Positions 15,213-25,804 of a stretch of DNA of 35,343 nt are shown here, piece by piece. Within the stretch, counting starts at the first letter, position 1. Every line of letters starts with the position of its first letter. The notes beneath the pieces were generated by a model that was not told where the DNA came from, did not search any database, and saw only the letters and a program-made list of their open reading frames with translations. This stretch comes from a virus, in IMG/VR virus record IMGVR_UViG_3300032236_000281, positions 1-35,343 of that record, one strand, 5' to 3'. Position numbers and translations under genes: made by a program.

Positions 15213-17516
15213 ATGTCTAACATAAAACTATCAGACTTAACTGAATTACTAACGGTTAATCCATCAAATACTATTTTATTTGCAACTGACTTATCCGTTA
15301 GTCCTAATGTTTCACATTACGTTAGGTCAGGAACTCTAACTCAAACAGATTATGCTTTAGCTAATGCTGCTTTTTTGAAAGCAAACATAGCATTTAGTAC
15401 AGGTTCTAGTGCTAATTTAGCATTGTTAACTGCACGTTTAGCGTATGATAAAAGTAATTTAGCTTATTCACAAGCTACTACTGGTACAAATTTAGCACAA
15501 GCGGCATATAATCAAGCTAACGTAGATTTTATTCATGCAAATTCTGCTTTCAATAAATCCAACTCTGTCAATGTTTTTGCACAATCAGCTTACAATCAAG
15601 CCAATACAGATTTAGTTCTTGCTCAGTCAGCTTTTGATAAAGCTAATTCAGATTTTGTTCACGCAAATTCAGCGTTTAACTTAGCAAATTCAATTAATAA
15701 TAGTTCATCAACTAATTTAGCACAAGCTGCCTTTGATAAAGCTAATTCAGATTTTGTTCACGCAAATTCAGCATTTAATAAAGCAAACTCAAATTTTGTT
15801 TTTATTACATCTGGTTATAATCAAGCTAATAGTGCATATTCAAGTGCAATAAGTGGTACAGTGTTGGCACAATCTGCTTTTGATAAAGCTAATTCAGACC
15901 AAATATTAGCACAATCAGCCTACAATCAGGCTAATACGGCATCAAATAATAATGGAACATCATTAGCGCAAGCCGCCTATAATCAGGCCAATACCGACTT
16001 AGCATTAGCACAAGCCGCTTATAATCAAGCTAATACTTCATACTTCAATGGCGTTAGTGCTTTTTCTCAAGCTAATACCGGTGTCACTATAGCAGGGTTA
16101 GCTTTTAATAAAGCAAACAATGCTTTACCGTTAACTGGTGGAACATTATCAGGTACATTAAACTTTTCTGGTACAGGTAGACTTATTACTGGTGATTTTG
16201 GTGATTCTGTTATAGGTAATAGACCTTTATTTCAATCTAATGTACCAAATTCAAATACGGATATTATGGCGGCGCCAAGTGGAACTGCTGTTATTTCTGG
16301 GTTTACTGCTTTCGGTTCATCTGATGTAAATAATTGCTCTTACGGCAATTTTTGGCAATTTGGTAAAACAACAATTGTTGAAGCTGGTGCGGATGGTACA
16401 GGATCATATGGCAATTTAATATTAGCCACACAATCACAAGCACGTGTCAACATAGCAGCTAATGGTAATATTTACACCACTAGTCCTTTATATTTGGCTT
16501 CCGATCCAACAACAGATTCTCAAGCAGCTACTAAACATTATGTGGATAATCTTAGTAATACAGTTTTAGCACAAGCTGCCTTTGATAAAGCTAATTCAGA
16601 CCAAATATTAGCACAATCAGCCTACAATCAGGCTAATACGGCATCAAATAATAATTTAGCGCAAGCCGCCTATAATCAGGCCAATACCGACTTAGCATTA
16701 GCACAAGCCGCTTATAATCAAGCTAATACTTCTTATTATAATGGTGTAGCTTCTTTCATTCAAGCTAATACCGGAGTCACCACAGCGGGGTTAGCTTTCA
16801 ATAAAGCAAACAATGCTTTACCGTTAACTGGTGGAACATTAACTGGTAACTTAAATTTTTCTGGCGACGATATATACATTACTGGTAATTTTGGCGATTC
16901 TCATATTGATAAAAGGCCCGTATTTCAATCAAATACACCTAATTCAAATACAGATATTATAGCCGCTCCAACCGGAACCGCGGTTATTTCCGGTTTTACG
17001 GCTTTTGGTTCTTCTGATTTAGATAATAGTTCATATGGTAATTTTTGGCAATCGAAGCAAACTACAATAGTTGAAGCTGGTTTTTCTGGAACAGGATCAT
17101 ATGGTAATTTAGTATTAGTCACACAATCTCAACCACGTGTCAACGTAGCTGCTAATGGTAACATATATTGTGTAACTCCTGTATATTTGGCTTCCGATCC
17201 AACAACTGATTCTCAAGCAGCTACTAAACATTATGTGGACGTATCAACATCTGGTGGCCTTGGAGTAGGACAAACTTGGCAAAATTTGACCTCAAGTCGA
17301 CAATTTAATCAAACTTATACAAACGCTACAGGTAAACCAATTATGGTAATGGTAATGTGTCCTCAAGGTCCTGAGGTTTATGTTGGAGATGTATATTTGG
17401 GTTCAAACGCCACCGCCGGGAATGATGACGGAACAATAACTTTTATAGTTCCAAATGGACAAACTTATCGGTGCACTAATGGAGGCACTCTTCAAAATTG
17501 GGCAGAACTAAGATAA
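15213..17516 (+). CDS. Tail fibre with heptad AYNQAN repeats and an internal duplication
   Basis: 767 aa. After a ~45-residue head (MSNIKLSDLTELL), residues ~45-300 are 14-residue double-heptad units such as LAQAAYNQANTDLA and SDFVHANSAFNKAN, expected to form a trimeric coiled-coil shaft. A module then starts at ALPLTGGTLSGTLNFSG and contains GTAVISGFTAFGSSD, YGNFW, RVNIAANGNIY and ends SDPTTDSQAATKHYVD. Shaft end plus module are repeated once (residues ~216-445 and ~450-676). The C-terminal ~85 residues (VMVMCPQGPEVYVGDVYLG, ending NWAELR) form a separate strand-rich tip. It is probably a receptor-binding or connector fibre. The gene sits between two wedge genes and has GAGG just before its ATG. 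Confidence 0.78.
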   Translation: MSNIKLSDLTELLTVNPSNTILFATDLSVSPNVSHYVRSGTLTQTDYALANAAFLKANIAFSTGSSANLALLTARLAYDKSNLAYSQATTGTNLAQAAYNQANVDFIHANSAFNKSNSVNVFAQSAYNQANTDLVLAQSAFDKANSDFVHANSAFNLANSINNSSSTNLAQAAFDKANSDFVHANSAFNKANSNFVFITSGYNQANSAYSSAISGTVLAQSAFDKANSDQILAQSAYNQANTASNNNGTSLAQAAYNQANTDLALAQAAYNQANTSYFNGVSAFSQANTGVTIAGLAFNKANNALPLTGGTLSGTLNFSGTGRLITGDFGDSVIGNRPLFQSNVPNSNTDIMAAPSGTAVISGFTAFGSSDVNNCSYGNFWQFGKTTIVEAGADGTGSYGNLILATQSQARVNIAANGNIYTTSPLYLASDPTTDSQAATKHYVDNLSNTVLAQAAFDKANSDQILAQSAYNQANTASNNNLAQAAYNQANTDLALAQAAYNQANTSYYNGVASFIQANTGVTTAGLAFNKANNALPLTGGTLTGNLNFSGDDIYITGNFGDSHIDKRPVFQSNTPNSNTDIIAAPTGTAVISGFTAFGSSDLDNSSYGNFWQSKQTTIVEAGFSGTGSYGNLVLVTQSQPRVNVAANGNIYCVTPVYLASDPTTDSQAATKHYVDVSTSGGLGVGQTWQNLTSSRQFNQTYTNATGKPIMVMVMCPQGPEVYVGDVYLGSNATAGNDDGTITFIVPNGQTYRCTNGGTLQNWAELR
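15858..17240 (+). repeat. Tandem ~0.7-kb duplication inside the fibre gene
   Basis: Copy 1 is about 15858-16547 and copy 2 about 16560-17240. The offset is 702 bp at the start and 693 bp at the end because copy 2 lacks 9 bp (three codons, GTS). Coiled-coil parts are nearly identical in DNA, while the globular middle shows both synonymous and amino acid changes. Confidence 0.85.
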
Positions 17517-17530
17517 TTTAAAGGAATAAA

Positions 17531-18898
17531 ATGTCAGCAAATACAGGTGTAGTAACATATGGTGGTTTTACCCATGAAGTTAATCAATACTACGATTCAG
17601 TCGTTGTTCAACTTCCAGGAACAGGACACACAAAAACAACGAAATATTGTTTTTTGTCTCGTGTCGACCCATGGCCAAATGAAGAAGCGCCACCAACACC
17701 AGCACTAACACAACAAAATATCAAAACAGTTTACAATAACATGTTTGTAATTAAACGTGTTTATCCGTCTGATATGTCTCCAATGACTGATAGAATTGAT
17801 TGGACATTAAACACAGTATATGATTATTACCGTGATGATGTTGATATGTTGGTTAGAGATTCTAATAAACGTTTTATTAAACAATTCTACATCAAAAACA
17901 AATATGACCAAGTGTTTAAATGTTTATGGAATAACAATGGTGCATTGGCAACTGATGAACCATACTTTGCACCTGGCCAAGTTTCGGAAACACTTGTTTA
18001 TACAGGTACAGATGGTTATAAATGGATTTTCATGTATACCATTGAAGGTAACAGAAAACAAAAATTCTTAGATACTGATTGGATGCCAACACCTTTAGCA
18101 AATACTGCTGGTTTTGGTTCAAACACAGTAAACTCAGGTAACATTCCCGTAGCCTGTGTATTTAATGGTGGTAATAATTACTGGCCATCTAATACAACAG
18201 TTCAAATTACTGGGGCTAACACAGTACCAGCTACTGCTAGTTTAGTTATTAATTCTGGTGTTATTACGGACGTCCTTATTTCGAATCCAGGTGCTGGTTA
18301 TATTAGTGCTAATGTTGTGATTACTTCACCAACAGGAACTGGCGCTAATGTTGCGGCATTTGTATCACCACCAAATGGTCACGGTTCAGATTCATTTGAA
18401 GAATTTGGCACAAGTCATGTAATGGTTACACAAACATTCTCAGAAGATGAAGCTGGTTTAATACCAACTGACATTAAATATAGACAACTTGGTTTTGTTA
18501 TTAACCCATCAGCACCAAGTTCATATCCATGGCAATGTGAAAAATCAATTTATGACCTTTCAACCAATTTGATTCTATCAAATGGTCCTCAAAATTATGT
18601 TTCAGATGAGATAGTATATCAAAGTACAGATGGAACATTGGCAAATTCTACATTTACTGCTACATGTTTAGACTTTATTCCATCAGAAAACAGATTACGT
18701 GTGATAAATACCGTAGGTACTGCAAATACGAATATGGCTATTTTAGGCCAAACAAGTAATTCAGACAGAACAGTATTAAGTGTGGCATTACCAGATTTCA
18801 CAATGTACTCTGGATACATCACATATATAGAAAACAGACAAGGAACTCAGCGCTCACCTGATGGTTCTGAACAAGTTAGATTAATTGTAGGATTTTAA
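17531..18898 (+). CDS. 8: gp8-like baseplate wedge protein
   Basis: 455 aa (T4 gp8 is 334). Typical gp8 signatures are present: YYFFLS-like KYCFLSRVDPWPNE, NNMFVIKRVYPSDMSPM, VYDYYRDDVDML, FYIKNKYDQVFKCLWNNNGA, then TGTDGYKWIFMYTI and KQKFLDTDWMPT. gp8 is a dimeric wedge component in T4. Residues ~210-285 contain one GxGY module (SNPGAGYISANVVI), which accounts for part of the extra length. The C-terminal part contains YITYIENRQGTQRSPDGSEQ, also typical of gp8. AAGGAA precedes the ATG. Confidence 0.88.
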   Translation: MSANTGVVTYGGFTHEVNQYYDSVVVQLPGTGHTKTTKYCFLSRVDPWPNEEAPPTPALTQQNIKTVYNNMFVIKRVYPSDMSPMTDRIDWTLNTVYDYYRDDVDMLVRDSNKRFIKQFYIKNKYDQVFKCLWNNNGALATDEPYFAPGQVSETLVYTGTDGYKWIFMYTIEGNRKQKFLDTDWMPTPLANTAGFGSNTVNSGNIPVACVFNGGNNYWPSNTTVQITGANTVPATASLVINSGVITDVLISNPGAGYISANVVITSPTGTGANVAAFVSPPNGHGSDSFEEFGTSHVMVTQTFSEDEAGLIPTDIKYRQLGFVINPSAPSSYPWQCEKSIYDLSTNLILSNGPQNYVSDEIVYQSTDGTLANSTFTATCLDFIPSENRLRVINTVGTANTNMAILGQTSNSDRTVLSVALPDFTMYSGYITYIENRQGTQRSPDGSEQVRLIVGF

Positions 18899-18907
18899 GG
18901 ATAACCC

Positions 18908-21900
18908 ATGGCACTAAATTTTAATGTATCTCCATACTATGACGATTTTGACCCAAACAAAAATTTCCATAGAATTCTATTTAAGCCTGGATATGCAGTT
19001 CAAGCGAGAGAATTAACACAATCTCAAACAATTCTACAGAATCAAGTTTCAACTTTTGCTTCTGCTATTTTTGCTCAAAATACACCAATCTCTGGCGGTA
19101 AAGTAACTATCAATACAAGTTGTGATTATATTAAATTACAATCAAAATATCTTAACGCTACTATTGATGTAACTTTATTTGAAAATCAAACTATTCAAAA
19201 TCAAACTGGAGATGTTTTAGCACGTGTTATAGCGGTAGCTCCTGCTACTGATCCTGATCCAACAAAAGGTGACCCAGCTACTTTGATGGTTACTTATGTG
19301 ACTGGAACTAAATTTAAAAATAGTGATGTCATCTACCTTGTAACTAATCCAAGTATAGCTGCCCAAGCTTTTGCTCAAAACGCAACTGGTCGTGGTTCAG
19401 TGGCTTCAGTGTCACAAGGTGCATTCTATGTAGTTAACGGAAATTATTTTTCAGATGTAACTCAATCAACTTATCAAGTAGGTAATTTTGTAAATGTTTT
19501 ACCTCAAACAGTTATCTTGGACAAATATGATGGTACACCAACATTAAGACTTGGTTTAAATATTGTTGAAACCATTTATGATTATGTTGATGATGTATCA
19601 TTATTGGATCCTGCTAGTGGTGCTGCTAATTATCAAGGTCAAGGCGCTGACCGTTATGTTATTCAATTAAATTTAGAAACACGTCCAATTACATTAGGTG
19701 ACGATGATGCTTTTATTGAATTAGCTCGTGTTAAAGATGGTAATATTGTTAAATTATTAGATAGAACAGCATATTCATCATTGGATGATTATTTCGCTCT
19801 TAGAACATTTGAAACAAATGGTGACTTCATTGTTAACAAATTTGATTTAACTGCTTTATCTAATACTGCTACACCAAATGGTAATGGCGGTTATTCACAA
19901 TATGATTTGAAAATTGGTAAAGGCGTGGCATATGTTCACGGTTATCGTTTAGAAAATCAAAGTGATTTAACATTAACAAATGACAGAGCACAAACATCAA
20001 TTACACAGACTAATCATAATAATTACATTGATTATGGCCAATATTTTTATGTTGATACTGTTAGTGGTGTATTTGACCCTACAGTGGCACAAAAAGTTGA
20101 TTTACATATTACACCATCTTCAGGCATCAATTCAGCCAATGCTACAACTTATAATTCAACATTAGTTGGTTCTGGTTATTTAAGAGGTCTTGTTTATGAC
20201 CATAATACTTCAGATGCCGCTACATCTTCATATGTGTTTAAATCATATGTTTATAACATTGTATCTAATACATTAACTGCTAATGCAGCGGCTGGTGCAG
20301 CTTACACTATTACATTCCCAGCAACACCTGGCCAATTCTCAGCAACAGCAAACGCATACTATAATGCTACGCTTGTTATTACGAATGGTCCTTCAGCTGG
20401 AGATAAACGTAGAATTGTTAGTTACGATGCTGCAACAAGAATTGCTACTGTGGATGCAGCCTTCTCTGCAACTCCTACTACAGCATCTGTATTTGCTTTA
20501 CAGTTATCAACTAAAGACGTTGATTCTGTTGTTACGGCTAATTCCACATATGCCTTGACTGCAAATTCTAACATTAATATTGAAAGTAAAGTTGGCGGTG
20601 TTGCAACTAATGCTACAATTTATGAAAATACAAATAATCCTCAGTTAATTTATAACGTTGGTTATCCATATGTTTCATCTATTACATCAGCTAGTTACTA
20701 TTCAACACAAACTTTCAGAAATAAATCTTTTGGTGGTACTTCATTAAGTATTACTTTGGCTAATCCAGGTGTGGTTAGTTTTGAAGGCGGACCTGGTACA
20801 CTTTCATCTGATGCAATCAAACAGAACTTTACTGCTACTGTGTCAGCTACAACAAATTCCGCTAATACGGGTGTAGTTGGTTCTATATTCAATCTTGCTG
20901 ATACTGCTAATGTTTCTGTGGTTGTTTCTGGCACTTACAATCAAATTCTAACGATTACTGATTTGACTGCTCACGGTAAGTTTACAAACGGAACAGGTTT
21001 ACAATTAACTATCGTTGCAAAAGTTAGTGTTGATGATGCATCTGATGCTCAACATGTATTAAAAACTAAAACATTAATAACAGGTAATACAACATCTAAC
21101 ACCGCAGTATCTGGCGGCACGGTGGTTAATACCAATACATATGTTGATTTGACCAATGCTCAAGTATACATTAAGAAAGCTGGTCTTGTTACCGCAGGTA
21201 CACCACAAACATTATATGTAACAGATTTGAAAAATATTGTTAAGATTGTTGATTCATTGGATCCAACTAAAGCAGTATCAATTGCTATGTTGTCTAATCC
21301 TGTTTATGATATCACCAACAAGTATACACTAGATAACGGTCAAAGAGATTCAATCTATGACCATGCTGCTATTACATTAAAACCTGGCGCAAACCAACCA
21401 ATTGGTAATATTTTGGTTATTTTCAACTACTATTCACACACTTCTCAGCTAGCTGATGGTTATTTTAGTTATGAATCATATAGAAATAGTGGTGAAACAT
21501 ATGGTAGTATTCCAACATACACAAGTATTTCTGGATTAAAATACGCATTAAGAGATTGTATTGATTTTAGACCTTCTCGCCTAAATGCAACTTCAACATT
21601 TACATTTGAATATACTGGTACACCTAGTGTTGATGACACTGGTACGCTTATTCCTCAAGATTTGACAAATTTCAAGAGTGATTATTCATATTACTTGGGT
21701 CGTAAAGATATTTTAGTATTAAGTAAAGACAAAAATTTTCAAATTATTCAAGGAAATCCAGCACTTAATCCAATATTCCCAAATCAACCAGATGGTTCAT
21801 TGTTGGTTGCTAAATTGTCACATGATCCATATACAGTTTATATTCCTAGTGAAGCACCCGTTGGCGTTTTACCTAACTTATCTATTGAGAAAGTTAAACA

Positions 21901-24900
21901 TCGCCGTTGGAGAATGCAAGATATTTCTGAATTAGAAGAACGATTTGAAACAAATTCAACAACTTTGACATCATTAGAACAAAATTTTGCCAATGAACAA
22001 ATTCTTGATAGTCAAGGCAAAGATAGACCAAAAAATGCTATTATTGTGGATGACTTTACTGCTTACAATGTAGTTGATACTTCTAATCCTGATTTCTCAA
22101 CTTCTATTGATACCTTAAAGAAAATTCTTTATCCAGCTCAAGCAGTAACAAACTATTCATTACAAGCAAATACATCAGTCAATAGTTTTGGTCAATTGAG
22201 TTCTGGTACTTTACTCAATTTAGGTTACACTTTACATAATATTGGTACAGCTTCAACTTATATTACATTACCTTATACTGCTTCTCCTGTTATTACTCAA
22301 CAATTAGCAAGTAGAACATTAAACTTGAATCCATTCTCAGTTCAAGTTTTCCAAGGCGTATGTAGTTTGTATCCTCCAATGGACAATTGGGTTGACAATA
22401 CTGTTGCGCCTGATTTGTTATTGGCTAATATTGACAACTTAGTTCAATCATCATCTATTAATGCAACTAATGTTACCAATTACCAAGCAATTCCTGGTAC
22501 ACAATATGCAACTGCTAACACCACAAGTTTGGTAAATTCTTACACATTGAATAATAGTTTTATTTCTAATAACTCTATTCAACCATATATTAGACCACAA
22601 CAGGTAATTGTTCGTGCTAAAAACATGAAGGTTAATACACCTGTTGATTGTTATTTTGATGGCGTTAAAGTTAGTCAATATATGACTAATCCTGATATTA
22701 TTGAATTATCAAATGCTTCTGGCTTATTCCAAGAAGATGACGTAATTGGCTTAAAGAGTTCTGTAGATAATAACTTCTACCCAATTGCTGTTGTTGCTAA
22801 TATCTACCAATATCCATCATCAAATAATGTTCGTCTGTATGTAACAAGTAACTTCCATACAGATTATAATTTCTTCACTCAAGGCGAAGCTATTACTAAC
22901 ATTATTTCTAATGCTAAGTTTGATGCTAACGGTAATTATGTAAGTAATACGGCTTTTGGTTATATTACTGATTCACGCATTGTTACTACAAAAAATAATG
23001 GTTTGATTGTTGGTGTTGGTGGGTCATTTACAGATGCCAATTCGAATACAATCACTGGTGTTTATTCAGTAACGCAGGTTGGTTATGGTAACTTTGCTAC
23101 ATCTTATGGTGTATGGCATAATCAAAATCGTACTACTGGTCAAATTTATGATGTTACTGTTCCATTAACAGTTACAGCAAATGGCACATATTATTTTGCT
23201 GCAATGGGTGATGATGAAGTTGGTGTTTATTTAAATGGAGTTCAAGTTGCTGGTGGTTCTACTTCTGGCGCTTTATATACATATTCAACTACATTAGTTG
23301 CCGGCACAACATACAATCTTCGTGTATTAAATACATTAAGTGATAATGATTGTTTTGTTGCCGTAGCCATATCAACTAAATCATGGACAACTGGTCCTAA
23401 TGCAACAACTTTAGGTACTGTTGTTTGGTCAACTAGAACACCACACACTACCACATTACCATCAGCAATTAATGGCGTAGCTCAAGTATTCTCTTTACCT
23501 GGAGGTGGTGTATATTACACAGGTGTAACTAAAGTTGCTTTGAGTCCAGCGTCAAGTAATGTGTCAACTAGCATGTATGTTGGTTCAAAAATCAATATTA
23601 CTACAAATTACATTTCATATGCTAATGCTAATGTATCATTTAGCCAATCTATGGTTAATAGTGCTAATAATGTTGGTAAATCAACACCATATTATTTCTC
23701 TGCTAATGTTACATCATATGACCCAACCACAAGAATTGCTACACTTGATACACCAGTAAGTATATCTATTGGTCAAAACTTGACTTACAATAATATTGAT
23801 TCAACATATACGTTGATTGGTACTGCTAATAATTATGTTGTATCTCAAAGTGCTGGTGGCCTTTCATCATTGTCAACTAATGAAAACGGAACATTCTGTG
23901 GTATATTCAATGTACCTGCTGCAACATTTACAAATCAAACGAAAACATTCCGTGTTGATAATAGAAGTATTCCAAATGATGGTTCAACAGCAACTACATA
24001 TTCTGAAGCAACATTCTATGGTTCAAGTTTAGGTACTATTAACGCCACTTCAGGTCAGTTCTCACCTTCTGTGGTGGCCGCTTCGCAAGTTATTCTTTCA
24101 ACTGCTCAAGCACCTAATGTTGTTATTAACCCAAGTACATTAACTAACTTATTGGATCCAATTGCTCAAACCTTTAGTATTGATGCAACAACTTATACTC
24201 ATGGTTTATTCTTGTATTCAATGAAGTTCTTCTTCCAAAGTAAAGCAACTACAACACAAGTTCCAGTTAACTTATCAATTGTTGGAACATCAAATGGTGT
24301 ACCAAATGGCGTTACTTTAGATAACTCTATTGTTACTTTAACTCCCGATAGAGTGAATGTTTCAAATACACCTTATGTTGGAACAAGTTCAACTGCTACT
24401 GAGTTTGTATTCAAGGCGCCTGTTTATATTCAACCTGGTGTAACATATTCTATTATCTTACAATCACAATCTACTGAATATAATGTTTGGATTGCTTCTC
24501 AAAATGATACAGCATTACAATCATCTGTTGGAGCAAACACAGTTGCAATCACTAAAATTTCAGCAGTTCCATATGCTGGTTCATTATTTGAAACACAAAA
24601 CGGAATTAATTGGATTGGTGATGCAACTAAATCATTAATGTTTGTTGTTAATCGTTGTGCGTTTGATACAACTAAAAAACCTAAAATTCCATTTGTTGTT
24701 CCAACTGGCGCAAAAACTCATAAATTAGTACAACAAAATATTGCTAATTATTATGGTACAGGTTTGGTTAACTTCCCAAATAATATGTCAAACAATGACG
24801 TTGAAATTGATGCTTTGAATGTAACAACAACTGATTACATTCCAACTAAAACCAATATCACTTATTCATATAAAGCTATGTTGAAAAATACTCGCTCAAT

Positions 24901-25804
24901 GGATATTGAAAGACCTATTGTTCCTGGTCGTTCAGGTTCTCCTAATTTACAAAATGAAAACTTGTATGATAATTTAGGACCAAGAGTATTACAAGCAAAC
25001 AATGCTAATTCATTTGTATTGTATGCTACTATGTCTTCAACTGATTCAAACATTTCACCAATCATCGCTGATGATGGTTTAACAATGTATAATGTGACAT
25101 GGGGTATCAATAATTTACCATTGAATAACAATTTGATTACATTAATTGGTGGTGGTTCAGGTTACAATGTAATGACTACTCAAGCTAATGTGTCTTCTCC
25201 AGATTTTGGTAGTAGTAAAGCAACAGCCAATGTAACTATTCAAAATGGTGTAATCACTGGTGTCAATATCGTAAATCCTGGTGCTGGTTATTTAACACCA
25301 CCATCAATTACAATCTTTGATGCTAATACTGTTCCTGGTTCTGGTGCTGCTGTTGTAGTTGCTTCTGAGTTCTCACCTAAGGGTGGTAATGCAATTGCTA
25401 AATACATAAGTAAAATTATTCCTTTATCTGCTGCAAATGAATCTGGTGATTTTAGATTCTACTTTAATGGATACTTACCAATTGGAACTAACATCTATGT
25501 ATTCTATCGTGTTCTAAATACTAATGATAGTCAAAGATTTGAAAACGGTGCATGGCAATTAATGACATATATCAATAATTCATTTAGATATTCACAAAGT
25601 ATTTCTGATATGGTTGATTTCCAATTAGCTCCAGGTATTAATGGTGTTGCTAATAACTCTGTAAGTTACACAAGTGCTTCATCTGGTTCTGTTTATAATA
25701 CTTTCAATCAATTTGCTTTCAAAGTTATTATGACAACTGATGATAATACTAAAGTGCCATTTATTAATCATTTAAGTATTATTGCAACTCCGGCAGGAGC
25801 ATAG
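18908..25804 (+). CDS. Giant DUF4815-type baseplate/tail fibre protein with a lectin-like domain
   Basis: 2298 aa. The N-terminus FNVSPYYDDFDPNKNFHRIL followed by LFKPGYAVQARELTQSQ matches the DUF4815 family of T4-like phages of water bacteria. Near residues 990-1060 the family block VKHRRWRMQDISELEERFE, then RPKNAIIVDDFTAY is seen. Residues ~1363-1495 look like a PA14- or lectin-type beta sandwich (TANGTYYFAAMGDDEVGVYL with NGVQVAG). Residues ~2078-2151 hold a GxGY module (VNPGAGYLTPPSITIF). The C-terminus (YINNSFRYSQSISDMVDFQL, INHLSIIATPAG) looks like the end of a fibre base. It is likely an outer baseplate or fibre-attachment protein, in the gp10 position by order. AAGGA precedes the ATG. 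Confidence 0.75.
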   Translation: MALNFNVSPYYDDFDPNKNFHRILFKPGYAVQARELTQSQTILQNQVSTFASAIFAQNTPISGGKVTINTSCDYIKLQSKYLNATIDVTLFENQTIQNQTGDVLARVIAVAPATDPDPTKGDPATLMVTYVTGTKFKNSDVIYLVTNPSIAAQAFAQNATGRGSVASVSQGAFYVVNGNYFSDVTQSTYQVGNFVNVLPQTVILDKYDGTPTLRLGLNIVETIYDYVDDVSLLDPASGAANYQGQGADRYVIQLNLETRPITLGDDDAFIELARVKDGNIVKLLDRTAYSSLDDYFALRTFETNGDFIVNKFDLTALSNTATPNGNGGYSQYDLKIGKGVAYVHGYRLENQSDLTLTNDRAQTSITQTNHNNYIDYGQYFYVDTVSGVFDPTVAQKVDLHITPSSGINSANATTYNSTLVGSGYLRGLVYDHNTSDAATSSYVFKSYVYNIVSNTLTANAAAGAAYTITFPATPGQFSATANAYYNATLVITNGPSAGDKRRIVSYDAATRIATVDAAFSATPTTASVFALQLSTKDVDSVVTANSTYALTANSNINIESKVGGVATNATIYENTNNPQLIYNVGYPYVSSITSASYYSTQTFRNKSFGGTSLSITLANPGVVSFEGGPGTLSSDAIKQNFTATVSATTNSANTGVVGSIFNLADTANVSVVVSGTYNQILTITDLTAHGKFTNGTGLQLTIVAKVSVDDASDAQHVLKTKTLITGNTTSNTAVSGGTVVNTNTYVDLTNAQVYIKKAGLVTAGTPQTLYVTDLKNIVKIVDSLDPTKAVSIAMLSNPVYDITNKYTLDNGQRDSIYDHAAITLKPGANQPIGNILVIFNYYSHTSQLADGYFSYESYRNSGETYGSIPTYTSISGLKYALRDCIDFRPSRLNATSTFTFEYTGTPSVDDTGTLIPQDLTNFKSDYSYYLGRKDILVLSKDKNFQIIQGNPALNPIFPNQPDGSLLVAKLSHDPYTVYIPSEAPVGVLPNLSIEKVKHRRWRMQDISELEERFETNSTTLTSLEQNFANEQILDSQGKDRPKNAIIVDDFTAYNVVDTSNPDFSTSIDTLKKILYPAQAVTNYSLQANTSVNSFGQLSSGTLLNLGYTLHNIGTASTYITLPYTASPVITQQLASRTLNLNPFSVQVFQGVCSLYPPMDNWVDNTVAPDLLLANIDNLVQSSSINATNVTNYQAIPGTQYATANTTSLVNSYTLNNSFISNNSIQPYIRPQQVIVRAKNMKVNTPVDCYFDGVKVSQYMTNPDIIELSNASGLFQEDDVIGLKSSVDNNFYPIAVVANIYQYPSSNNVRLYVTSNFHTDYNFFTQGEAITNIISNAKFDANGNYVSNTAFGYITDSRIVTTKNNGLIVGVGGSFTDANSNTITGVYSVTQVGYGNFATSYGVWHNQNRTTGQIYDVTVPLTVTANGTYYFAAMGDDEVGVYLNGVQVAGGSTSGALYTYSTTLVAGTTYNLRVLNTLSDNDCFVAVAISTKSWTTGPNATTLGTVVWSTRTPHTTTLPSAINGVAQVFSLPGGGVYYTGVTKVALSPASSNVSTSMYVGSKINITTNYISYANANVSFSQSMVNSANNVGKSTPYYFSANVTSYDPTTRIATLDTPVSISIGQNLTYNNIDSTYTLIGTANNYVVSQSAGGLSSLSTNENGTFCGIFNVPAATFTNQTKTFRVDNRSIPNDGSTATTYSEATFYGSSLGTINATSGQFSPSVVAASQVILSTAQAPNVVINPSTLTNLLDPIAQTFSIDATTYTHGLFLYSMKFFFQSKATTTQVPVNLSIVGTSNGVPNGVTLDNSIVTLTPDRVNVSNTPYVGTSSTATEFVFKAPVYIQPGVTYSIILQSQSTEYNVWIASQNDTALQSSVGANTVAITKISAVPYAGSLFETQNGINWIGDATKSLMFVVNRCAFDTTKKPKIPFVVPTGAKTHKLVQQNIANYYGTGLVNFPNNMSNNDVEIDALNVTTTDYIPTKTNITYSYKAMLKNTRSMDIERPIVPGRSGSPNLQNENLYDNLGPRVLQANNANSFVLYATMSSTDSNISPIIADDGLTMYNVTWGINNLPLNNNLITLIGGGSGYNVMTTQANVSSPDFGSSKATANVTIQNGVITGVNIVNPGAGYLTPPSITIFDANTVPGSGAAVVVASEFSPKGGNAIAKYISKIIPLSAANESGDFRFYFNGYLPIGTNIYVFYRVLNTNDSQRFENGAWQLMTYINNSFRYSQSISDMVDFQLAPGINGVANNSVSYTSASSGSVYNTFNQFAFKVIMTTDDNTKVPFINHLSIIATPAGA
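25795..25799 (+). promoter_or_regulatory. Ribosome binding site AGGAG that fixes the next start
   Basis: AGGAG lies inside the last codons of the DUF4815 gene, six bases before ATG 25806. An earlier in-frame ATG at 25782 has no such site, so 25806 is chosen. Confidence 0.65.
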
